DNA from: Pseudogymnoascus destructans
Taxonomy: Eukaryota; Ascomycota; Leotiomycetes; Thelebolales; Thelebolaceae
DNA length: 64,000 nt
Direction: 5' to 3'
NCBI RefSeq assembly: GCF_001641265.1
Contig: NW_020167528.1
Location: forward strand, 496,001-560,000
Under the pieces are notes generated by a model. That model was not told where the DNA came from, made no database searches, and worked only from the letters and a program-made list of their open reading frames with translations. Both the position numbers and the translations under genes were made by a program. Of this stretch, positions 21,310 to 32,218 are shown piece after piece. Each line of letters opens with the position of its first letter. The stretch's first letter is position 1.

Positions 21310-22200
21310 TTCTATGTGTTAAGCCGCTCTGTTACATTTGCCAACTTTTGAATGTAACGAGCTATAGGAGTGTTAATCACTATGCAGGCTTCTAAAACTG
21401 TAGATAGCACTACATTTGCTTTCCGTAATGTTGCAAAGTCAGGTGGACTACTGTTTTGAAAGACAGTCTCAAAAATGTCATGTTGTTGTGGTGTTTGAGG
21501 CTGTTGTAGTGTTGTATCTACCATTAGAATTGTCACTTCACAGATGAGATTTTGTGGTTGGAATGGTTGCAACCCTGCTCCTCTCTATGCAGAAATGATA
21601 CCTGAGTATTTGTGCTTCATTAAGGTGTGAGAGAGCTGTTATGAGGTGCTTCTTTAACGGTCTAAAAATTGTGCCATCAAGTGGTTGTACCACATGTGAA
21701 GTGTGAGGTGGTAGTATGAGGATTGATATGCGATTTTGCATACAATGTGAAATGAAGCTTCTACTTATATGGCTATTATGGCCATCGCAAATAAGAAGGT
21801 GTTGTTGCTTTTCTCCATCAGTGTTTTCATGCGTTACAGGCTCAAAAACGCGTTTAAGCCACTTAACTCTATGTAAATTACTTATCTACCCCTTTGAATT
21901 TGTAGAGAAGTATCACTTGCTTATAACTTCTTGTCGAATCCAACTTTGTAACATGTTCTGTCCCTTAAATATAATGAAGGGGTCAATAGTTGTACCATCT
22001 ATACAAATGCACTCAACTGTAGAAACCCATTCTTGTCGCCCTTAATGTGCTTGATGACGCATATAGAGTGTAGAATCTATAATAATTCAAGTGCTCTCTA
22101 TAGTTCCAATTGAGAATCCTGTCTCATCCATGTTATACATATTGTGCTCTTGTATGTGAAGATGTGTTACAAGGTCTTTGTACGTGTCAAACCACCCTAT

Positions 22201-22822
22201 TGTCATGACACTCCTTCGATATTTGTGTCATGACCCTTCGATTCGCTTTAGTCTCTAGTACTTATTTCACTATGTCCTTCACTTCACCTGCTTTGCTCAC
22301 TTTGCTCAATTCGCTTCACTTGCTGACCTAGATCAGCCCAAATGTTGACTACTGGCTTAGGCTCTCTTGTTATTGGCTCGCTTCACTAGGGCTCGCTTCA
22401 CTAGGGCTCGCTTCACTAGGGCTCGCTTCACTAGGGCTCGCTTCACTAGGGCTCGCTTCACTAGGGCTCGCTTCACTAGGGCTCGCTTAGCTAGGGTTCA
22501 GTTAATTAGTGCCTTCGCTTATTTGGCACTAGGGATTTTTACTGTTATATAAGCACTTATTGCTCATGTCTCTTATTGATCTTTAGCTAGCAAATTATAT
22601 ACTTCTTGGCCTTCTTGCAAATCATCCTGCTTCGACTTACTTTGCATCCCCTTACTTCAAGTCGAACCACTTAGCCAACCTGTAGTCCCACCACTTGACC
22701 TCTATGGTATAAAGTATATGCTTTGGAGTCTGAACTACTATACCTTGTCCTACTGCTTCGAGTATTGAAGTCTTCACATTATACTTCAGATACTTCTGCA
22801 CCTCAGTCGAACTGTCCTTACA
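22201..22822 (+). mobile_element. solo LTR, 622 bp, inserted in pogo relic
   Basis: Begins TGTCATGACA and ends GTCCTTACA (TG...CA), flanked by CCTAT on both sides (22196-22200, 22823-22827). A TATA box-like TTATATAAG near 22544 fits an LTR promoter on the plus strand. The host relic sequence is collinear with its intact relative on both sides, so both ends are certain to within the target duplication. Contains an internal minisatellite. Confidence 0.9.
22376..22495. repeat. 15-bp minisatellite inside solo LTR, 8 units
   Basis: Eight tandem copies of GCTCGCTTCACTAGG, the last with one variant (GCTCGCTTAGCTAGG). The units are otherwise identical, so expansion is recent compared with the decay of the surrounding transposon. 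Confidence 0.93.
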
Positions 22823-23007
22823 CCTATCATAACTTGTTTTGTAACCCCACTCGTTCTTTGTGCTTTAATTCTTCTTCCTAATCATACTTGTAGATGTGGA
22901 TGTTGTTTAATGAAGTGTGGAACCCACTCTTAGCCAAGAGGGAAGTTGGGAATTTGATCGTGTTGGTTGTGTTAGCTGTGTTGATTGTGATCATGAGTTT
23001 CAAAAAT

Positions 23008-23154
23008 GCGGAACCCCGCGAGTCGATTGTCTCAAGTACCCGAAACCCATCCGACTCGGTTCCGACTCGGTTAGCCCACCCAAATGATCACACGTGACCC
23101 CGCAGCTACCCAGAGTCTACTCCCTAGAATGAGAGACGAGAAGGCATCCTTACA
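23008..23154 (+). repeat. truncated 3' end of the LTR-like repeat family of 15826-17094
   Basis: Shares AAGTACCCGAAAC, TCCGACTCGGTTAGCC, a CACGTGACC-like block and the terminal GGCATCCTTACA with the right part of copy A. It begins abruptly where the pogo relic ends and stops exactly where the MYND pseudogene is interrupted. Confidence 0.7.
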
Positions 23155-23713
23155 AAACAAGAGGTTCAACTGCCCTCTATAATTATCCCCTTCGTTTAAT
23201 CCAAGTTAAAGGACATCAAGGGAGGGAATGTTGCCCTAGAGGTATTTCTTCCCACCGAAGTCAGTACCTATCCCACCCTCTCTAACAAAAGCTGGCTTTT
23301 GGTTTTTTAGAACCTAGTCGGGAGTCCATGTTTCCTTGCCTAGAGGTGACTTGCAATCCGTTTTGTGAAGAACCTAGTGGGACTTTTGTTAAACACATAA
23401 TTAGAGTTTGACGACTTGATTGAGAAACTACAGGGGCGAAGCCCCTATATATACACAGTTGGTATACAGGCTACGCATGTGCAGCGTACTGCCAGGAACG
23501 CAGTTCCAACAACTTTTGGCAGTTCGGGCCATAGTACTATGTTTCTGGTTCACAAAATGACCATGGTACTGTACATAAGAGAGAAAGGGTTGTGCATGGA
23601 TTACTTCCCGCTATAAGATAGCAGTTCTTGCAAGTGTATCTGCCGACTTTCTTACAATCAGTGCTAGCACTGTCCGGATTCCAGTTCATACAGACGAATT
23701 CCGGAGTTGCCAT
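23155..23713 (-). pseudogene. MYND zinc-finger / DUF4470-type protein, truncated and RIP-like stops
   Basis: From ATG 23713 the minus strand reads MATPEFVCMNWNPDSASTD and CKKVGRYTCKNCYLI, then after a probable intron YYGPNCQK and DCKSPLGKETWTPD. This is the MYND-finger start of a common filamentous-fungal family with a following DUF4470 domain; traces of it (GNIPSLDVL, LNEGDNYRGQLNLLF) follow. Three Trp/Gln-type positions are now stops (after TWTPD, after KKYL and after LDVL), the first two TAG where TGG is expected. The gene ends at an inserted LTR fragment. The normal product is of unknown function. Confidence 0.75.
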
Positions 23714-24174
23714 TGTGTTGTAATGATACCCCAAAAGTCAGCCGTTGAGTTAAGATTCAAATGACTTTACGCACCCGGCGTATATAAAGCCTTGCTGCCT
23801 AATACGATTTCCCCGGATAGTGGCAGCGGGTGTCGGCTCTGCAACAGAGTATAAAAGTGAGGCGGACAAGGCTGGCAAATAAGAAAAGCCTTTGAACTTA
23901 TTGGCCATTATAGCGGAGGCTAATGCAGCTAATGATATCCATGTAATTTATTTAAGCTTAAGTTACAGTAACAGAGAGGGCGGCACGGATTCCTAGCTTT
24001 TAAAGGCCGGATTACCTAAATAGGCCGGCTGTGTAAAAATTTCACGCCTCTTCACAATAATTAGAGTATTTCCGACGTATTTGCTTCATTTTCATTGGTC
24101 TATCAAATCTTGGCATATTTAATGCGATGTATTCCAAGTTGATAATCTCCAACGCGGCATGGTATCCCTTAAAA
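23714..24174. other. gene-free spacer
   Basis: No gene seen. Former promoter side of the MYND pseudogene, then AT-rich sequence with GGCCGG islands near 24005-24025 and the 3' flank of the next minus-strand gene. Confidence 0.4.
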
Positions 24175-25881
24175 TCACTTTGTCCCCCCTTCATTCCCTG
24201 GTCTGATATCACTTGGCATCGTCACAACACACTCCCCATCGCCATCAAGCCAGCACGCCCCGGCATTGCGGACTCTCCTCGAACTTGCCAAATATAGAAG
24301 TAGGTATACTTCTGACACGATTTCGCCCCAGCAATAGATGCGCCATTTCTCTCCTTCCAATCCCGTCTTATGTCCTCCGTCCTCGCCTCCTTCACCAACG
24401 TGCTCGCGATCCCTGACACACCAGACTCCCCACCCTGCCTTCCCTCGACCAATATACTCGCGGAGAAACTCCCACGTCTTCTCTCTTACTCGATCGTCCC
24501 ACCCCACCTCGCCATCGTGTACATCGATACCCCAATACCCCCTTTCATGTTTCCGTATCTCCCGACTCTGCGACACGGGGCGAAAACGCCCATACCCAAT
24601 CTCTGCTGCAAGTTTCGCAAGTGGCAGCGTTAGGAACGTTGTGCTTACCTCCTCCGAGCCAGTGGCGGGTAAGTGGTAAATTGTTGATGAGCCTGGTATG
24701 CGGGATGCATGGCGCTTTCTCGATGGTCGCTGCGACGGTATGGAGGAACTTGGAGCTAGCACGGGCTTTTCTGAAGCAGGGAGGGCTGGGTTGGTCTGTC
24801 GACCTTCCTGATCAAAGGGGACGGGAGGTGTGTCTGAGACATGAGTAAGATCGCTGAGCAGGTGGGTAGATTTGCGTGCCGGGATTGGTAAAGGCAATGA
24901 GGGGAAGCTTCGCTTCTTGGGGCTTCGGCGAGGGCTATCTGGCGGCGGGGTTCTGCGGACCTGTAGGTTGTATTGGCCGAGTGATATTTGCCGAGGCAGT
25001 GATGGTGAAGAATATACTTCTGGGCGTAATGCAGATGTCAGTGTAGTGGAAGGCGCCTCTTCATTCCGTGTAGGCGCAGGGCTCAGTGGGGAAGTTATCT
25101 CTTTGGGATGTTCTTCCGATACATGAGCTCTGCTTCGCAATATTGGGCCAGACTGTCTTCCCCCATTTCCTATGTCAAAACCAAGTGCCTCAGCTGGTGG
25201 GGGAGACAAAGGCACTCGTACAGGAGATGGCGAAGAGTAATATGGGCTTTCAAATTGAGACAAGAACGTGTCTCGAATGACTGAAGGGGTTGAGCACGTT
25301 GGTATGGAAGGGGGAGATTCCAACTGGCTCGTGGAAGTGCCACCAGTTTCACGACGCGGGCGCGCCTGTTCAACTAGTGAACTGATTATGGGCCTTGATG
25401 TTTGTTGTTCCCGTTTTATCCCTTTTCCAAACCCCTTTTGGCCAGCATTACTTGGTCTACCCCGGTCACGTGTGCGGAACCGTGGAGAGTTCATGCCATC
25501 AACACTCGTGAAGGAAATATCCAAAAACTGTATAGCGGAAAAAGCGGCGGTAGTTATCTTTGAGCGTGTGAGGTATTCCCTTCTCGGGGCAGAGGAAAGC
25601 TGAGACGCTGGCAGGCAGGAGTCTAGGCCATTCGAGAACATGTGACTTTGATCCTCGTTGGATTGAGAGTTGCGTATATCAGCACGAAGCTGCCGGTCTG
25701 GGCTCTCATCTCCACCTGACTCATCATTCCCACTCGCTATACCATCATCATCGTGTAAATCGATCCGTCCCTGGGGTTCGAAATTGAGGTAGGCTGCCGC
25801 AAGTGACCGATAGAGCGCATCTTCTTGCCCAAGACTTGGCGCCGTCGTATGAACGAGGATTTCAAGACGATGGTTGGCCAT
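24175..25881 (-). CDS. unrecognised protein, 568 residues, ordered ends and disordered middle
   Basis: One intact frame from ATG 25881. I do not recognise a named family. Residues 1-45 (MANHRLEILVHTTAPS, then DALYRSLAAAYLNFEP) look folded and conserved in style. Residues about 50-430 are Ser/Pro/Arg-rich and disordered, with basic patches such as SPRRSPKKRSFP that could be nuclear localisation signals and an SRKRHASRIPGS segment. The C-terminal 140 residues (WGIDVHDGEVGWDDRVREKTWEF through EIVSEVYLLLYLASSRRV) look globular. Single exon, good codon pattern and no lesions argue for a real gene. A chromatin or DNA-repair scaffold would fit the layout but that is a guess. Confidence 0.65.
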   Translation of the reverse strand: MANHRLEILVHTTAPSLGQEDALYRSLAAAYLNFEPQGRIDLHDDDGIASGNDESGGDESPDRQLRADIRNSQSNEDQSHMFSNGLDSCLPASQLSSAPRREYLTRSKITTAAFSAIQFLDISFTSVDGMNSPRFRTRDRGRPSNAGQKGFGKGIKREQQTSRPIISSLVEQARPRRETGGTSTSQLESPPSIPTCSTPSVIRDTFLSQFESPYYSSPSPVRVPLSPPPAEALGFDIGNGGRQSGPILRSRAHVSEEHPKEITSPLSPAPTRNEEAPSTTLTSALRPEVYSSPSLPRQISLGQYNLQVRRTPPPDSPRRSPKKRSFPSLPLPIPARKSTHLLSDLTHVSDTPPVPFDQEGRQTNPALPASEKPVLAPSSSIPSQRPSRKRHASRIPGSSTIYHLPATGSEEVSTTFLTLPLAKLAAEIGYGRFRPVSQSREIRKHERGYWGIDVHDGEVGWDDRVREKTWEFLREYIGRGKAGWGVWCVRDREHVGEGGEDGGHKTGLEGEKWRIYCWGEIVSEVYLLLYLASSRRVRNAGACWLDGDGECVVTMPSDIRPGNEGGTK

Positions 25882-26442
25882 GATAACTGCGCCTTATAAT
25901 CGGCATTATAGCAACTGATGGAGCTCAAGACAGAAATGGAGAAATGGCGACAGCTTGATACTGGTGTTGTAGATATCTCGCTGGAGTTGCCTGTATTGAG
26001 TCAGGTGATTTGATTTGACGCTAATACTATTTAAGCAAGGTGCAGCTGTGAATGAACTTCGAGGACGACGAGAGTAGGGGTTGGTTCAGCGTCAGTTATC
26101 ATTGATTACATGATCTTCTCTACTAACTCTACAAGACATGGTTTTTTAATAATAACCCAGCTAAATAATGATCTTATTCAAAGATCTACCGGAGCTTTGC
26201 TTGCCAGCTTGGCAGTCCTCGAGACGTTGTGGGCCCACACGTCTCGAAACCCACAACTTGTGGGTTTCACCAAGCTTCTATCGGCCCTAACCTCGCGTTT
26301 TAGAAATCTCAGAACGCTCCAGGGCACAGAAAATCAATATGAACTTGTCAGTCTTCGAAATTAAGGCGTTGTCTAGGCGAAACGCTAATTTCATGCTTGG
26401 CGACCCCGGTCCTAGCCTCGAACATTCTGCTAGGAAGCATCA
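25882..26442. other. promoter side of the 568-residue gene and transposon flank
   Basis: Contains the 5' leader of the minus-strand gene (to about 26100) and then AT-rich sequence leading into a pogo relic. A 15-bp inverted patch, ACGTCTCGAAACCCAC/CAACTTGTGGGTTTC, lies near 26240-26265. No gene seen. Confidence 0.35.
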
Positions 26443-27330
26443 ATGCCGACTGGCACAGAGCTAGTATTGCTCTCTAACTCGGGGTTTTCAAACAGTCGGC
26501 TTGCTCTCCGGTGGCTACAGCAAGAGTATACAGCTCCGCATAAGAATACAAAGGTGCTATTTCTCGACTATCACGTTAGTCATACAAGTGATGATTTCAT
26601 CATTACAGCTAAAGAACACAACATTATCATATATACCTTCCCATCACATCTTACACGCGTTTTACAGCCATTAGATGTTAGGATATTCCAGCCTTATAAG
26701 CACTAGCACCAAGAAGCTGTGCTTGCTGCTATACGGGATATGGATATTACCTACGACTTGTAATCATTCATGTGGGATCTTACACGTATGCAGTAGCAGG
26801 CCTTCAAGGAGTCTACTATAGTATCTGCTTTTCAGAAAGCTGGTATTTGGCCAGTAAGCTGTACTACAGCTCTTGCAAAACTACGTATATACTCGCAGCC
26901 TATAATACAGCCTATAGAGCCTACGCCTACTCTACCAATCCGGGTTTCTACCCCTAAACCCACGACTTTTAGGAGGGTAGAAGAAGGGCTACAGCACTGG
27001 AAACAGCGGGTTCTAGAAGGCTTTCAAAGCAGAGCTACAGGAATTGGCTTATTGGCACCGAAGAGGTGGTGGTAGCAGGCCAACTCCAGGAGCTCGACCT
27101 CGGACTGTACGGCGGCAGGTTGATTAGTCTAAAAAGCAGGCAGGCCGAATCCAGGCCCGCCTTCAATTTGGAGGCGAGCTCTCTGCTAACCAAGCCCACG
27201 AGCTTCGGGCTGAGAAAGTCGAGCGTTTGGCCCAGAAGCTCCAGGCCAAAGAAGCCCGGATGGCTATCAACCGGGCCCGCAAACAGCTCCGTAGATCTGG
27301 AATTGACGCCCGGAAGCAGGAACGCCTCTG
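26443..27330 (+). pseudogene. pogo-family transposase relic, catalytic domain onward
   Basis: KVLFLDYHVSHTSDDF (second DDE acidic residue, normally LxxDGHxSH) and RVLQPLDVRIFQPYKH (third) are clear at 26550-26706, followed by a stop. Downstream the frame continues in pieces: AFQKAGIWPVS, RVEEGLQHWKQRVLEGF and a Lys/Arg-rich tail with at least four stops. The DNA-binding half is missing. It differs from both complete pogo elements in the window. Confidence 0.75.
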
Positions 27331-28130
27331 ACTAAAGAGGGTGGCATTCTGCACCAATGCCAGCCTCCCAATTCCTCCAGAGTTGGGAGGACCCAATTCC
27401 TGACCCAGAAGCCTCCGAAAGTGAGGGCGAGGAGGAGTATGAGACCGCGGGCGAGTGTGCGAGCGAGCGTTGGAGTGAGCATGGGAGCGAGCGTGTGAGT
27501 CGAAGTGATAATTTAGCAGATAGGTATATTATGTACCTTTACATACAAATTGCTATGGACAGGTACTTACGCTTATAATCGTGAGGTGCCGCATCTTGCT
27601 TCCTCTCATGTGAAGTGCCGCAACTTGCTTACTCCAACCTTGAGCGAAGCGAAAAGTTTAGTCACGACGATTAGCGGTGAACGGACGTCGCGAAACCGCG
27701 CACATCGCTTCCGCTCATTTTGAAACCGCGCAGATCGCTTCCTCCAACCTTGAGCGAAGCGAAAATTTGCTCACGACGATTACCAGTTCTAGTCTTAAAC
27801 TCCAGTGGAGAACTCCGTAGGTGACAGTTTACTATTCTACACCGTTACTCTGCAAGTTCTTCGGATTTTTTGGACTAGGGGCTAATAGGTATGTTAGCAT
27901 GCTAAAGGCAAGTTATACGTTCTATTACATCAGGCACACAAGAACTTACAATGCAAGTATATGCTTCACAGCAAGGATGGTAGTCATCGCATTATACCGC
28001 CAGGGATCGTACTGCATGATCAAATAAGATCGGGCGAGAATAAACTTGGCACCTAGCGGCGCTTGAGAAGAAAAATTACAGAACGTCAATGTAGCGGTCA
28101 ACGTTCCGACTCGCTCCAGTCGGCATCACC
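27331..28130. other. repeat-bearing spacer and TRK promoter
   Basis: Holds two direct copies of a 43-bp unit starting CTCCAACCTTGAGCGAAGCG (27632-27675 and 27742-27784), two copies of a GTGCCGCA(A/T)CTTGCTT motif (27587-27630) and two of AAACCGCGCA(C/G)ATCGCTTCC. Such paired motifs look like the subterminal binding sites of a pogo element, probably the end belonging to the relic at 26443. From about 27830 onward is the 5' region of the K+ transporter gene. Confidence 0.45.
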
Positions 28131-30475
28131 ATGTCGGATTCTCTTAGATCGCGTTCTCGCGGCCATCAAGAAAACATGCAGGAAAATGAGAGAATGAGGA
28201 GAGGTCAATCCCATTTGCCTCCATTGAATTTCATAACCGTCCACTATGCATATTTTATCGTCACCTGCTTGGTATGCTCTCTCATCTTCTGGGGCGCCTC
28301 AAGCCCCGCCCAGAGCATTTCGTATACGGACTCTCTCTTCCTCGTCGTCTCTGCAATGACGGAAGCCGGCCTCAACACCGTGAACCTAAGCACTATGACG
28401 AGCTTTCAACAAACCATGCTCTTCCTGTTGATTCTTATCGGCGGAAGCATCTTCGTAAGCATCGGGACGGTGCTGGTGCGCAAGCGTGCCTTTGACAGTC
28501 GCTTTAAGCACGTTGTCAAGCTGCAGAAGGAGCGGAGAAGGGGTCACAGGAGGAGCTTCTCAATATCGGCAATGAGGAGTGGTCCTATCCTGCGACGGTT
28601 AAGGAGCAGACGGGGACTAGAGGAGGCAGTCGATGATGACTTGCCGAAGTCATGGGCAGATTCAAGCTCACGAAACGCTACGGCAGGAAAGTCAATGTCT
28701 GATCCGATGGAAACGGGGCGGAATGGGACTCCAGGTGTCGTAGTGACCGCAGAGAGTGCTGCGGACGAGGACGGGCATAGAGAAGCGACGCACCTGAGCG
28801 GGGATCACATTTCATTTATGCCGCATGATTCATCTTCGACGAGAGAGAGCCGCCGGGTGCTATCTTCTGTGGGGCCTGGACCCCATTTGAGTTCCACGTC
28901 ACTCAGAGGACCTTTTGCGGGCACTAGAGGCCGTCAAGGAAAGGAAGTGAAAATGGAGGAGGAGAAGGAGAAGGAAGAGGACCCACCGGACAGCTGGTTC
29001 CCAGGATATCTTACCAGGCACACCACCGGCCGTAACGGGCAGTTCTTCGGTCTCTCAAGGGCCGAGAGGGATCACCTTGGTGGCGTTGAGTATCGTGCTA
29101 TTCAACTACTAGCATGGATTGTGCCCATATATTTCGTACTATGGCAGCTACTAGGGTGCCTTGGTCTGGCGGCGTATGTTGCTCACAATAAAGCGAGCGT
29201 AGCGCAGGAGAACGGCATTAATCCTTGGTGAGTTGAGTTACCTTTTTGGTTGGAAATAGAGCTAATTGGATAGGTGGCTGGGTATTTTCAACGGGGCTTC
29301 TGCGTTCAATAATTCGGGAATGTCTTTGCTGGACGAGAACATGGTATGATACAGTCTCTCACTCAACTGAATCCCACTAATCAAATACAGATCCCGTTCC
29401 AAACTTCAATATATATGCTTACAACAATGGGCTTGATGATTTTAGCCGGCAACACAGCGTATTTGTCCCCACATCTCCTCTTTTGCTCCTACTAATAAAG
29501 TCCAGATATCCACTCTTCCTCCGCCTCATCCTATGGAGCATGCTTAAACTCCTCACAAGAATTTACCCCTCTGAAGATCAATGCGCAGACTATAAAACCA
29601 CTCTGCGCTTTATCCTCACCTACCCACGCCGTGTCTACACGAACCTATTCCCCAGCTCTCAGACCTGGTGGTTATTATTAATGTTAATCGTCCTGAACGG
29701 CATCGACTGGGCGGCATTCGAGCTTCTCAACATCGGCAACAGCACCACTTCAACGATCCCAGAGCGCTTCCGCATCCTAGACGGCCTGTTCCAAGCCCTT
29801 GCCGTCCGTTCTGGCGGCTTCTACGTAACTTCGATCGCGAACCTCCGCATCGGACTACAAGTTCTGTACGTGATCATGATGTACATCTCCGCATACCCAG
29901 TCGTGATCACCATGCGGCACTCCAACGTGTATGAAGAACGGTCTCTCGGAATTTACGCCCAAGATGAGCCGTATTCTCCAGGAGGTCCACGGATCGGGAC
30001 ACCGGCCTCCCAGCTGCGGCGAGCATTATCAAAAGCCATTACATCCCCCTTCCCAAGCGGGGCCTACAACGCACACGACTTCATGTGGCAGCAGATCCGC
30101 GGTCAGCTCGCTCACGACCTTTGGTGGCTCGTAGTAGCCATCCTGCTGATCTCCTGTATCGAAGTAGCGAATTTTGAGAAGGATCCCGTGACGTACTCGG
30201 TCTTCAACATTATGTTCGAGGTTGTGTCAGCTTATGGATGCGTGGGGATCTCACCGGGATTACCGAACAAGTCGTATTCTTTCAGTGGCGGCCTTCACAC
30301 ATGCTCGAAGCTGATACTATGTGCGGTTATGCTCAGGGGCCGGCATAGGGGGCTGCCTGTTGCATTGGATCGGGCGGTGAGGTTACCTACGGCAGCCGGC
30401 GACGATGACGAGTTGGAGGAGGAGGATTCTGTAGTCAGGAGGACCAGGCATATACATCATGGGGGTGGCGATTAG
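28131..30475 (+). CDS. trk1: Trk-type potassium transporter
   Basis: Four exons, 28131-29227, 29274-29343, 29391-29458 and 29506-30475, give 734 residues with consistent phases. The family moves K+ into the cell across the plasma membrane using four M1-P-M2 units. Pore-loop signatures are SAMTEAGLNTVNLSTM (unit 1), GASAFNNSGMSLLDENM (unit 2), ALAVRSGGFYVTSI (unit 3) and VSAYGCVGISPGLPN (unit 4), each with the selectivity-filter glycine. A long hydrophilic loop between units 1 and 2 (about 125-300, with a KMEEEKEKEE acidic-basic stretch) is standard in fungi. The protein is somewhat shorter than many fungal Trk proteins, mainly in this loop. No lesion is seen. Confidence 0.93.
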
Positions 30476-30580
30476 TAGCGTTTATCCAGCATTCACTGCT
30501 TATAATGGGTTGATATATCATAGTGGTCTAACCCGCCATTGTTGAATAGCGATTAAAATAGAATAAGTTTTTATGAGGAA

Positions 30581-31366
30581 TTATTCCTTAGATTCCATTT
30601 CTCGGAAATAATCATACACCTCCTGGGCAGACGTGATTTCAGAATCCCAACACTGCCTGATAACGCTCCCGCACTTTATTCCAGACACGTCAGGATATAC
30701 TTGGGCCTTGTACCTCTCTTCAACCTCATTACTCGACAGTTCCTCGAAAGGGATCTGGCCAGTCATAATGAAGTAGATAGTAGAGCCGAGGCCAAACAAG
30801 TCATCAGACACGGTCTGTTGGCGATGAAAATCAAACCCAGGACGGGAATACCTTCTACCAGCACATGCTGATGCCCGTGAACCTTCAAGAGATGAGCCAC
30901 TAAAGTCCGAAATTTTAAGAGCCAGATTCTGGTCCAGCAGAAAATTCTTGGGCTCTACATCGCAGTGAACGACTTTTGCATCATGCAGAAACTGAAGTCC
31001 TTCAGCCGCGTCTTTTGCCCACTGGAGTCGCCGTGCTGTAGAAAGCGCCTCGTTATTCACAGAAAGAAAGTCTTTCAGTGTCCCGTTTGGCATGTATTCC
31101 ATAGTAAGGACGCAGCTCTCCGGATCAAAATCGAGTGTTCGAATAAGACGAGGATGCTGGCCTAGCTTCTTGTAAATGAGATTCTCAGTCGTGATGTCTT
31201 GACGCGCTTTGGCAGCGCGAGAGCCAGGCCAGGGTGATTTAACTACATCACCATTTGGTGCGCAATTCACAATCCCCGATGCACCGCTGCCTATGTAGCC
31301 GCGCTTTGATCCAGAGTATTTGATTTCCACGACGGGATTGGTATCTTGAGAAGTTTTGGCGCTCAT
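30581..31366 (-). CDS. small protein kinase-like protein, 261 residues
   Basis: A minimal kinase fold: Gly loop GSGASGIV (about 26-33), VAIK-equivalent lysine in DVVKSPW, hinge MEYMPNGTLKDF, catalytic loop VVHCDVEPKNFLLD and metal-binding segment ISDFSGSS. HCD replaces HRD and DFS replaces DFG; the Asp residues needed for catalysis remain in both, so activity is possible. A family of such short single-domain kinases with DFSGSS is common in plant-associated Pezizomycotina; substrates are unknown. Convergent with trk1, 105 bp apart. Confidence 0.8.
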   Translation of the reverse strand: MSAKTSQDTNPVVEIKYSGSKRGYIGSGASGIVNCAPNGDVVKSPWPGSRAAKARQDITTENLIYKKLGQHPRLIRTLDFDPESCVLTMEYMPNGTLKDFLSVNNEALSTARRLQWAKDAAEGLQFLHDAKVVHCDVEPKNFLLDQNLALKISDFSGSSLEGSRASACAGRRYSRPGFDFHRQQTVSDDLFGLGSTIYFIMTGQIPFEELSSNEVEERYKAQVYPDVSGIKCGSVIRQCWDSEITSAQEVYDYFREMESKE

Positions 31367-32218
31367 TGTGAATTATGTTCTTACATACTATATTGTGGCC
31401 TTCAAAAGCCAGTTTACTTGGGAATGGGAAAATATCGATTTCTAGCTACGTATGCACAGCCCGTCTCCAGACTTTGGGCCGGACGGCTACCTGTTTATAC
31501 GCGTTGTAAAAGTCTCATATCTGAGACATACTGGTGCGAGGTTTCTCCGAGGCTTTGGGTAACAGCAGGTTCCGAGAAACGGAACGAGTGCTTTTGGAGG
31601 GCGATTAGAAGGGAGTATTTAACTTCTCAGGTAATATTGAGGATTAACACAAGACATGTTTCATCCAGCTTTCACACTTCCTGTCTGACTGCCGGTTATA
31701 TACCCAAAAGCGAAATCTCGTTCCACAGCATATCAGCTTTAGTGAAGCCACAAATTGCCGTTTCACTAAGAGGTCAAAGTTTTGGTCGATCATTTACCTG
31801 TTTGATAGGTCAAGATATCAGCCATCTTATTCGATTGCCCAAAGGGCCCACCTCTCATCCCATAGCTCAATATGGAAAAGCAGGGGTTGATGTGATGGTA
31901 TCGGGCAACTCGCTCCACTGAGACCTGTCTGGTATAACTGCAAGCCAGTGTTCTCGGCGAAGGCAACTCAACATGGCTAGCTTCCCAATCTGGATTTCGA
32001 TGGAAAGACAACGCGATAATCAGGTAGGTCACATTGATATATCTTTCTCAGGGGTTTAAGTTATAAACCTATCCCCCAACCCACCCCCCCCGGGGCAAAC
32101 CGAAGTGAGAAACAACTTCTTGGACTCGACTGTTCAAAAAATAGTTTCAACGTCTGGTGTCCTCACCTTAGCACAGCTCCTCAACCTCAACCCAAACCGA
32201 GCCACTCTATCCGCCGCC
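31367..32218. other. intergenic, divergent promoters
   Basis: Lies between the kinase start and the CBM14 gene start, so it carries both promoters. A C-rich tract sits at 32070-32095. The 191-residue frame at 31346-31921 uses Cys/Ser/Tyr/Trp in a random manner and is not accepted. The frame upstream of the CBM14 start (from 32105) begins with GTG and is likely 5' UTR. Confidence 0.45.

Larger units (their letters stand above)
21310..23007 (-). pseudogene. RIP-decayed pogo transposase related to the copy at 1-716
   Basis: Minus-strand fragments include ILILPPHTSHVVQPLDGTIF and RPLKKHLITALSHLN (third DDE segment) and a C-terminal FATLRKANVVL block. Bases 21986-22200 and 22834-23007 align with window bases 1-420 reversed in the same order; nearly all differences I checked are C-to-T or G-to-A, the mark of repeat-induced point mutation. 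The alignment is split by the solo LTR 22201-22822: the flanks rejoin without gap if one CCTAT is removed. Stops occur throughout. Confidence 0.85.

Noticed and set aside
22376..22495. CRISPR-like array
   Set aside because: Head-to-tail 15-bp units without spacers in a fungal LTR: a minisatellite.
31346..31921. 191-residue frame upstream of the CBM14 gene
   Set aside because: Random residue pattern and overlap with the kinase start; no signal peptide or motif.
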